Source: Wallemia ichthyophaga EXF-994 (taxonomy: Eukaryota > Basidiomycota > Wallemiomycetes > Wallemiales > Wallemiaceae). Taken from it: DNA of 64,000 nt. Under the pieces are notes generated by a model, which made no database searches, had not been told where the DNA came from, and worked only from the letters and a program-made list of their open reading frames with translations. This document shows, one piece after another, positions 56,833-64,000 of the stretch. Position 1 is the first letter of the stretch. Every line of letters starts with the position of its first letter. Position numbers and translations under genes: made by a program. The stretch lies in NCBI RefSeq assembly GCF_000400465.1, contig NW_008806287.1:1-64000 (forward strand), read 5' to 3'.

Positions 56833-56887
56833 GGTGGTGGTAATACATGGAATCTGTAAAGCAAAACGGGTATCATTTAAATCCAAT

Positions 56888-57943
56888 TCATAAAATGCCG
56901 TGGGCGCCTCGAGCCCTTGGACCACCCCGATGACGGCGTCTTGAGCCGGGCTTGGCTTTTACATTGTTACGCTTCGAGTGGGCGCTTGAAATGGCATCGT
57001 CTGCGAGTGATGGACCTGGAATAACCATAGAAGATACTTGAGAGCTGTATATACTTCCATACAGAGTGCCGTCGTCGCCTTTAGGTGTGTGTCAGTGGAA
57101 AGTTTTCACCAACAACTCAAACAAACCCGGGTTGCTGTAGACATTGCCTGGAATGGTGACTGATTGGCCACTCAAAGAGCCTGTACCCCCATTGATATAT
57201 ACTTGGATACAGTGTGGGTAGAATTGAGGAGAACCTTGCGAGTGCAACGCGATGATTTCACTGAGGGAGGTTACTGTGTATAACGCCTCACCAACACGCC
57301 ACCCACTGTCTTATCAAGTAGGAGCCTTGCTGGATGCTCTCTGCCGGTGGAAGGTTGAAGCTCCAGCTGATATCCTGTGCAATGAGCCTGTCTGAAGCCC
57401 ATTGGCCCGCGCTGTCGTCGTAACCAGCTTCATCAATCTTGAACCAGCCTTCTGTGATAGATTGCTGGACGTTGTCACAGTCATTGTGACCATTACCGCA
57501 GTATTTGGCATAGGTGAGCACAGGACCTTTGAGGAGTGTAAACGTGTGAGACAGAAACACAAACAACGCCACCAAAAGCCCACCTTTATGATCATTTGGC
57601 CATCTGTTCCACTTGACAATCATTTCAGATCCTGGCGCGGCGTCTGCAGTCATTTCAGCTGGAGTGTTTGTACCGACTTTGTTACAAGTGAGGTTTGGAT
57701 CGTCTTTAGAGTAAAGAGGGCCATCATCTGTCATTGGTCTGTTCACTTTATTAGCGTGTGGCTGCCATGGATCTACTTGTGGGTCGTAAGCAGGGTATCC
57801 TCGACCTGATGTGTTTGTTAGAAGGGAGTGGAACATTATCACAAATGAGAGAACGCGCCATTGATGGTGAATGATTGTGGTACACCGTGAGTCTTAACTA
57901 GAGTGATAATAGCTGGTATGGCTACGAATGATGAAAATTTCAT
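56888..57943 (-). CDS. AA9 lytic polysaccharide monooxygenase
   Basis: Five exons on the minus strand (57943-57859, 57805-57584, 57526-57307, 57260-57127, 57078-56888) sum to 852 nt, 283 residues. MKFSSFVAIPAIITLVKT is a signal peptide; the next residue is His, the N-terminal copper ligand. The body has GYPAYDPQVDPW, then WNRWPNDHKGPVLTYAKYC with the second copper His, and IALHSQGSPQFYPHC with the axial Tyr. The C-terminus reaches VIPGPSL and then a basic tail (SKRNN...GSRRRHRGG). AA9 enzymes oxidatively cleave cellulose or hemicellulose. The first intron fits only with a GC donor (57858) for the TING-RGYPAYDP junction, which is a weak point. Confidence 0.8.
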
Positions 57944-58203
57944 TGTGCTTGTGTTTAGAATATTGAAAGATTGTATCCGCTGTGCTAGTTTAGTTTATGA
58001 TAGGATATCGGTAATAGCTTTTCTCTATTGACTGCGCAGTCAGGGAGATTTAGATACGTCGATGACGATGACAATGTCAATAACGTCAATGAGAATTAAA
58101 GATATGCATAAGCATGCTTACATTCCATGCCCGGTACTAAGAATACTAAGACATGAGACAAATTATAAATAGTGAGGAATGTTTAATTTGGTATTGGAAA
58201 GGT

Positions 58204-58836
58204 CTAAGAAGGCTTTTCACCGGCGTTGAGCTTCGCTTGTATGAGTTGTACGACAACGTTAGCGTTCTAGAGGTATGTGAGGTGTTTATTTGAGCTTTAA
58301 CGACCAACTCACATCTTGTTTTGTCTCCAAAGTCTTTTGTAGTTGACTCAAGTTTGAGGTTACGTAATCAACTTTGTTTTTGTAGTATTGAGTTGCTTGA
58401 TTGGTGGACTATGATTCGTTAAGATATGAGTTCATACAAGTAAACCCAACAAACCATCTTAACGTAATAGCCAGTACCAATATCAATAATAACATCCTCA
58501 ACATTTGAGAGCTTCCCAGGTAAATACAAAGAGCTTGTCAAAGGGAGAAGACATTTAGTGTCTGGAGAGGTGTGAAGGTAGTACCAAGGCATGAACTTAT
58601 TCACCTACCCTTATTACCCCCATTTACTTGCTTAAGTGAATCTATCGACTGATTAAATTGAATTGAAACCCTTTTAAGTTGAGAATAAGATTGAGTCAAA
58701 TGTGTTAGCTCCTGTTGCTTGGGCGTTAGAAGCCTGAATTGAAGCAATCACAATAAATCAAACGCACTCCATCTAATTGCTTCTTAACGCTAATCAATTG
58801 TTGTATATTTAAACTGTTTATATCAACTTTTGACAT
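58204..58836 (-). CDS. GIM5: prefoldin subunit 5
   Basis: Five exons on the minus strand (58836-58768, 58711-58609, 58561-58455, 58408-58313, 58266-58204) sum to 438 nt, 145 residues. Joined sequence: [19 protein letters not shown], then [42 protein letters not shown], and a C-terminal coiled coil ending LNAGEKPS. LTSSLYxPGKL and VDxGTGYYV are the prefoldin alpha-type hairpin motifs. The subunit belongs to the hexameric cytosolic chaperone that delivers actin and tubulin to CCT. It starts 21 bp from the divergent MDV1-like gene. Confidence 0.93.
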
Positions 58837-58857
58837 TTTACACTCTACCACTCAACG

Positions 58858-60226
58858 ATGGAGGAATACAAAGAAATTCTAAAGGATTTGACTATTAATT
58901 TGTTATCCACAGATTTGAATAGAGCTAAGGGTAGATGGGATCGTACTGCAATCGATGCAAACGATTTGGCTAGCTATCCCATTCCATCAACTTACTCAAA
59001 TACTCCACTTATAAAAGGCTATGAAGCAACAAAGCAGTCAACCTATAACACACGTAATCTATCCTCTACCAGCTTATCTCACTTACACTCGTTAAATCAA
59101 ACTAAACGCTCAGTCTTATCCGAAGAAATTGAAAGAATAGATAAAGAAATAAATAATCTTAATAAAGTCAAATTTGAGCTTCAATCTCAATTATTAAGAT
59201 CCCGTGAATTCGATTTGGAACTGACTGATAAACTGTCTCAGAATCCTTTTACATCCTCAGACAACTCAACCTTCTTACCCGATGAGCACGATGATTTACC
59301 CATCAATATGCCATTCATGTCCATTCAAGCTGATCCTTGTTCCTTGAATGACCTCTCAATTGATAAACCATACGGTCATCTCATTACTGCATCAAACAAT
59401 CCTTCTCCGCGCATTTGGAATCTTTCTACAGGGGACGAAGTCGCTCAGCTAACAGGTCACACCGACGATATCACTTCATTACAGTTCAACAACAACTCAA
59501 TCGTCACAGCAAGTAGGGATTGCTCAATAAAACTATGGAATAAATCAGATTTCTCCGAAACTCTCACTTACTTTGGTCACACTAAACCTATAGACATGAT
59601 ACAAGCTTCTCAGCATAACATTGTAAGTGGTGCTTCAGATCAGACAGTTAGATTATGGGATTTAAATTCGGGTCAATGTAATCTAACAATGGATCTCCTA
59701 TCCTATTTAGATAGACCACATTCTCAATTACAATCTCAATCTCCTTACATTGGCGGATTACAATTCTATTACAATGCTTTAGTTACTGGTTCAGCTGATT
59801 CTATCATAAGACTTTGGGATATGAGAACGGGTGTACCTCATCGCAATTTAGTCGGTCACAGTGATGCTATTACGTGTCTTTCGTTTGATCAATATCACGT
59901 CATTTCAGGAAGTAGTGATGGTACTATGAATGTGAGTTGGTTTTGTTAATTGAAATACCAAACACTCACCGCCTATAAAGATCTGGGATATACGCACAGG
60001 AAAAGTATTAGATAGTCTACAATTTGAATCACCTTTGACAGATTTACAATTTGATAATAGAAAGGTAATGATTTCAGGTGTTGGGGATGGTTTAGCTTTA
60101 TATAACCGAGTTTCAAAACAAATTCAAGATCTTTCGAGTGATGATACAGTTACATCGCTTCAATATATAGATACCTATATGGTTACAGGATCATCTAATG
60201 GACAAGTAAAATGCTGGGCAATTTAG
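58858..60226 (+). CDS. MDV1: WD40 mitochondrial division protein, Mdv1/Caf4-like
   Basis: Two exons (58858-59931, 59981-60226) give 439 residues. The N-terminal 85 residues (LKDLTINLLSTDLNRAKGRW, then STSLSHLHSL) precede a coiled coil at about 85-120 (EEIERIDKEINNLNKVKFELQ). Seven WD repeats follow, with LWNKSD, RLWDLNSG, LWDMRTG and IWDIRTGK. Head-coil-propeller order is that of Mdv1/Caf4, adaptors that link Fis1 to the dynamin Dnm1 on mitochondria. Yeast Mdv1 is longer (714 aa), so the N-terminal Fis1-binding part is shorter here. It shares a 21-bp divergent start region with prefoldin 5. Confidence 0.82.
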
Positions 60227-60347
60227 ACTTGTTCCAAGACAAAGACACAGACATTTCAAACGACAAAGACACGTACAATCAACACAGCATTAATAAAATG
60301 ATATTTATCGATATAAATGATATTTTATACCTATTTACTACACAGCG

Positions 60348-60943
60348 ATGAACTTTCTGGTCCAAGCATCAACACGCAGAGCATTACCTGTATTTTCAAG
60401 AAGCTTACATAGAACACCAGTGAGTATGTTTAGCGATGGATTCAGGGATGCTCCAAGGTTACAATACAAGGATATAAAGCCATTAACCAAAGCTCCAACT
60501 GAGGTGAGTTGAGGGGAATATTGTGAGTATATGGCTAACATTGGAGTGTCTTAGGACAGGGTTTTGATTGGTAAGTGCATTTAAACCCACCAAACAACCC
60601 CACCCACCAACTTCATTCAGATGTTCGTGAACCAAATGAAGTAATCCAGGGTAGTATTCCATCAAGCGTGAATCTGCCACTGTCAAACTTTGAGCACGCT
60701 TTAGACCTCGATGATGCAGAATTCAAGCATAACTATGGCTTCAACAAGCCATCAGATGGGATTGATGATAAGCGTAACTTCATCTTCTATTGCCGCAGTG
60801 GAAAGCGTTCAGCTACGGCATGTGATTTGGCATTCAGAAGGGGAATAAAGAATATCAACAACTACCAAGGCAGTTATATTGATTGGTTGGCTAATGAGCA
60901 AGCCAAAGACAAAGCGGGTAAAGAGGAAGAGGAAGATGATTAA
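60348..60943 (+). CDS. mitochondrial rhodanese-domain protein
   Basis: Three exons (60348-60503, 60555-60570, 60621-60943) sum to 495 nt, 164 residues. The middle exon is 16 nt. MNFLVQASTRRALPVFSRSLHR is a mitochondrial presequence. The rhodanese domain shows DRVLIDVREPNEVIQGSIPSSVNLPL and the active loop FYCRSGKRS, whose Cys is the predicted persulfide carrier, then NYQGSYIDW. It resembles yeast Rdl1/Rdl2 thiosulfate sulfurtransferases. The C-terminus is acidic. Confidence 0.9.
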
Positions 60944-61015
60944 CATAAAGGTATTTTTGTAGACGTTGCAGCAATAATTGAATATTCAATTTGAATAAAT
61001 GATTTGAACAAAATT

Positions 61016-61683
61016 TTAAGCCTTCTTACCGGCACGGAGCTTACGAATGTAGAATTCGAGTTCCTTGCCTTCGAGGATAGAGCCGTCACAGCGACCAGAT
61101 TGACCAGGTCTAGAAGTGATGAGAGCGTAAAGACGACCAGCAGCGAATTGAGATTCGAGGAGAGGGTCGACCTTACCGGACTTCTTACGTTCATCTTGCT
61201 TAGCGGAGACGGAGTTTGATCTCTTTACGTTCTCGACTTGCTGGTCAGCTTCCTTGCGACCCTTCTTGGTGACTGGCTGGCCGTAGTGAGATTCATACCA
61301 TTGTCTGAATGGGTGAGCATCAATTTGAATGATAGCGCCCTTAACCAAAGTGTTAGTTCTGACCAATTCGTTGTTTGATGCGTTGTAGACAACACCAATC
61401 AATCTAGTCTTTCTGGTGCAGTGCTCAGAGCCCCAAGCAAAGTTACCAGAGTCTAATCTAAGAGCTCTGTGCTTGAGGTTACCACCACGAACTCTTACTG
61501 CTCTAACTCTCTTTTGGCCAAGACGAGTGTTGGCTGCTTGACGACCGAGCTCGTGGACACGCTTCTTACGGAATTGAGCGCGCTTGGCACCTGTAGCTGA
61601 ACGTTTGTGGAGCGTATCGCGAGTGATACTGAGAAAAGAGAAGTGAGAATGAGTTGAATAAAGAAATTGATTACTAACCCCAT
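61016..61683 (-). CDS. RPS8: 40S ribosomal protein S8 (eS8)
   Basis: Two exons on the minus strand (61683-61679 and 61628-61016) give 205 residues. The first exon is only 5 nt (ATGGG); splicing restores [20 protein letters not shown], the family start. Further markers are [51 protein letters not shown] and the C-terminal [13 protein letters not shown]. Codon use is strongly biased, as expected for a ribosomal gene. Confidence 0.97.
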
Positions 61684-61824
61684 GGTCTATTCAACGCGTT
61701 AACTTGATTTATTCTCATTCTTAAGAAATTCACTCACTCTATGCTACGTCGTCGTAAGGAGAGAAATTTGATCGATGAAAATCGACTTTGATAACGAAAA
61801 AATTAAAAATATTTTAAAATTGAA

Positions 61825-62136
61825 ATGAGTGGTTATCTAGTAATAGGAATTGGAATATTATCATTAATTACTGCATTTCTTGCTTTTTATTTGACTAAAT
61901 CTGGTCCAAATCAGATGTGAGTGGTCGGATTCTTAGTGGGATTATTGGTGGCTTATTATGCACTTCAGAATTATACGAACATCCTTATTACTTACAATAG
62001 CCTGTTGTTATATCATGTGGGCTATAGTTTATATGGCTCAATTACATCCAATTATAAGTGAGTTTATTTAATAGTAACATTAATAGCAATTGCTTATATT
62101 TTTATAGCACCAAAGAAATCCACTAATGAAATATAA
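61825..62136 (+). CDS. VMA9: V-type ATPase subunit e
   Basis: Three exons (61825-61916, 61969-62057, 62108-62136) sum to 210 nt, 69 residues; no single exon is long enough to stand out. Joined protein: MSGYLVIGIGILSLITAFLA, then the second helix TSLLLTIACCYIMWAIVYMAQLHP and the tail TPKKSTNEI. Two transmembrane helices and W-A-I-x-x-x-x-QLHP are hallmarks of subunit e of the V-ATPase membrane sector. Yeast Vma9 has 73 residues. All junctions are in phase with GTGAGT donors. Confidence 0.9.
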
Positions 62137-62182
62137 AAAAACACTTGAAATTTCCTATACGCGTCTCTTTCTTTCAAATACC

Positions 62183-64000
62183 ATGTATCACAACAAAGAC
62201 ATAATAAATAAACTAGCGAGAGTTAGAAATAACATTAATACCGTTCAATCCAGGATCGACTCGACTGATACCTCCAATGGCAATAACACTCAACTCGACT
62301 TTCTACCTTCCTTACACTACCTATCCACCCTATCCACCCTATCACAACAACTGCACACCTTCAGATCTGCAGGTATTTCAACTTTTCAAGTAAACATTCA
62401 AAATGGTAAAAGAGAGAAATCTAGAAATGACATCACCCAAAAAGGTTTGGCAGTTAGAATTGAAGTATTTACCTCGAAAAAGTACTTGGAGCCTTTCTAT
62501 TTGATCATGTCTAGGGAAAAAGGCGTTGAAAATGTTATAAATATCAATCACCACACTATACCAAGTTTCATCGATATTGACTCACTTGGTAAACGTTACT
62601 TGGGTTGGTCAGATTACTCTTCTTTTAGCAAATATCACATTCCTTCATCTATAAACACTTGGGCTTTCATCGAATCTGTCCAACTTCATCTTACTGCTTT
62701 TGCTCAAAGAAGGCTACAAGCTAATCTATGCAAACAACATTTAAAATTCCTTGGTGAATCCCTAGAAATTATCGCAAACGATGGTTATCAGAACATTCAA
62801 TTCGAATGGGAAATTAATCCTCTACGCATTCAAACTAATCAAATTGGTAGGGGTCAAGACCTCGGTAAACTCCCCTACAAACGTAAAGTTAGAGTTCAAA
62901 TAGAGTTTACCAATCTTTGCTTCTCTCATTTGCACATTGAACGTCGTCAAAAAGGTGGTCATATATCTGTCGAAATTATCCTGAATTCCCTTCCAATTAA
63001 TAGCATTAGAGGTTATGAATCTAACCCACCTTTTGTCTTTCCACAACAATTTGAACACCTCTTTTGGTCTCGTGAACAGGCTTCTCAAGTGAACAATCCT
63101 TGGATGATGGACTTACATTTAGGCATATCTAAAGTCGTGAAAGCTATAAAAAAGGGTGACTACGTCGCTCACTTCCCTAAAACTGTTAGAATTCCCGTTG
63201 AAACTCCCCCACAACCTTATCAAGTTGAAGATGATGAAGTCTTGCCATCTGAACAATACAATCAAAGAATTGATAGAGTTCAAAAACGCATTGCCGTTGG
63301 CCCTCCTGAAGACGCTCAAGATAATCAGCTTTGGCTAGACACCGAACGAGCGTACGAGTCTTTCAGTGAAAGATGGCATAATTTACCTAAAGATAAGAAG
63401 ATTCAAAAGAATCAAGCTGCAAATCTCAACAAGTTTGCTCATAAGTTTGACGCAAATCTTAGAAAAACCCTTCCAAACCAAATGAAGGAGGTTAGAAATA
63501 AAGTTAACTCAGCTGAGGATTCTCGAGCAGAAGACGGAATTTCTCATTTCCTTTCGCCTGGTCCATTGGAGGGGAAGAGATCACAAGCATCAGAACAACC
63601 GCTATCTCATGACATAACTGCTTCTAGTCTCAAACAAGCTGAAGTCCCAGCAGAGGGTACAATGATTGAAGGGATACCAATGCAGAACAAACGAAAAGAA
63701 ACTTCGACTCAAAGAAGTGAGCGCAAAACAAGAACTACTAAAGCACGCAGGACTTCAATGCAGAAATATCTTGACAGGCTTAGAGAATCTAAAGAGAAGA
63801 AATCCAGTTCATCGGAAGAAGGCGAAGCGTCTGTACCGGCCAAGAAAGGGTATAAAACATCATCCAATATAAGCGAGAGAGGTCCCACACCATTTAGATC
63901 TCAATCGCAATTTCTCCAAGAGCAAGTGAAAAGCTTGAAGAGAAATCGTATCAGGAGTGAGAAACAGTCAATACGTAATAGAGAACAAATTCAAGCGACG
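62183..64000 (+). CDS. CENP-O/Mcm21-like kinetochore protein, truncated at window edge
   Basis: The frame is open without a stop from the ATG at 62183 to the last base (606 codons), so the gene continues past the window. The N-terminus is a helical coiled coil (NKDIINKLARVRNNINTVQSR). It is followed by AGISTFQV, VRIEVFTSKKYLEPFYLIM, then HHTIPSFIDIDSLGKRYLG. The H-T-I-P-x-F-I pattern after an (I/V)RxxxF...PYYxxL strand is what I recall of CENP-O/Mcm21, a COMA-type inner kinetochore subunit with RWD domains. From about residue 375 the protein is charged and disordered with Lys/Ser-rich blocks, longer than usual. The call is tentative. Confidence 0.6.
   Translation, partial: MYHNKDIINKLARVRNNINTVQSRIDSTDTSNGNNTQLDFLPSLHYLSTLSTLSQQLHTFRSAGISTFQVNIQNGKREKSRNDITQKGLAVRIEVFTSKKYLEPFYLIMSREKGVENVININHHTIPSFIDIDSLGKRYLGWSDYSSFSKYHIPSSINTWAFIESVQLHLTAFAQRRLQANLCKQHLKFLGESLEIIANDGYQNIQFEWEINPLRIQTNQIGRGQDLGKLPYKRKVRVQIEFTNLCFSHLHIERRQKGGHISVEIILNSLPINSIRGYESNPPFVFPQQFEHLFWSREQASQVNNPWMMDLHLGISKVVKAIKKGDYVAHFPKTVRIPVETPPQPYQVEDDEVLPSEQYNQRIDRVQKRIAVGPPEDAQDNQLWLDTERAYESFSERWHNLPKDKKIQKNQAANLNKFAHKFDANLRKTLPNQMKEVRNKVNSAEDSRAEDGISHFLSPGPLEGKRSQASEQPLSHDITASSLKQAEVPAEGTMIEGIPMQNKRKETSTQRSERKTRTTKARRTSMQKYLDRLRESKEKKSSSSEEGEASVPAKKGYKTSSNISERGPTPFRSQSQFLQEQVKSLKRNRIRSEKQSIRNREQIQAT

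Noticed and set aside
56833-56925. Upstream ATG extending the TFIIIC-like protein by 31 residues
   Set aside because: It would overlap the last exon of the AA9 gene on the same strand, and the extension reads like out-of-frame AA9 sequence; the ATG at 56832 gives the family-like start.
1-64000. Prokaryotic-type features (operons, CRISPR arrays, insertion sequences)
   Set aside because: Pervasive spliceosomal introns and fungal nuclear genes exclude them; no direct-repeat arrays or terminal inverted repeats were seen.

Overview
The window is nuclear DNA from a fungus with a compact, intron-rich genome. Most introns are 40-60 nt, have GTGAGT, GTGGGT or GTAAGT donors and a CTAAC or CTGAC branch site, and interrupt almost every gene. 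The gene set (AA9 monooxygenase, FlbA/Sst2-type RGS protein, CYC8, tandem beta-tubulins, Erf4) and the many introns per gene fit a small-genome basidiomycete. Wallemia is my best guess; that is inference from gene style, not a database match. I see no prokaryotic or viral features and no convincing transposon. Splice models were built by hand. I accepted one only when the exons joined in frame and, for recognised families, when the junction restored conserved family sequence.

Layout. 0.6-11.5 kb: a tubby-like small protein, an unrecognised helical protein, DBP3 helicase, an RGS protein, a low-complexity protein, a charged protein and mitochondrial Phe-tRNA synthetase. 11.9-20.2 kb: a full-length ABCB transporter and the CYC8/SSN6 corepressor. 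20.9-28 kb: a secreted protein, a possible 89-aa mitochondrial protein, ornithine aminotransferase, peroxisomal dienoyl-CoA isomerase, the divergent pair ERF4/eIF3e, and a PI31-like protein. 28.1-31.1 kb: a 919-aa TPR protein resembling Ypp1/TTC7. 31.9-35.1 kb: two tandem zinc alcohol dehydrogenases, the second a mosaic broken by inserted pieces of the first. 35.7-39.9 kb: alpha/beta hydrolase, orotate phosphoribosyltransferase, a secreted protein, threonine synthase. 40.1-43.5 kb: two tandem beta-tubulins. 44-49.4 kb: DMT transporter, GH16 glucanase, WBP11-like splicing factor and an MFS transporter with two GC-AG introns. 49.5-52.5 kb: DCN1, SEC13, a universal stress protein and a 57-aa hydrophobic protein. 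52.5-54.3 kb is the only large gene-poor stretch. 54.3-64 kb: TFIIIC 90-kDa-like subunit, AA9 monooxygenase, prefoldin 5, MDV1-like WD40 protein, rhodanese, ribosomal protein S8, V-ATPase subunit e, and a CENP-O-like protein running off the right edge.

The genes are mostly unrelated housekeeping functions and do not form one pathway cluster. The notable features are structural: start codons of divergent genes 20-21 bp apart, very small exons (3, 5, 9, 11, 14 and 16 nt of coding sequence), non-canonical GC donors, a tubulin paralogue altered at the benzimidazole-site glutamate, and the interleaved ADH mosaic. No wholly new multi-gene system could be supported.
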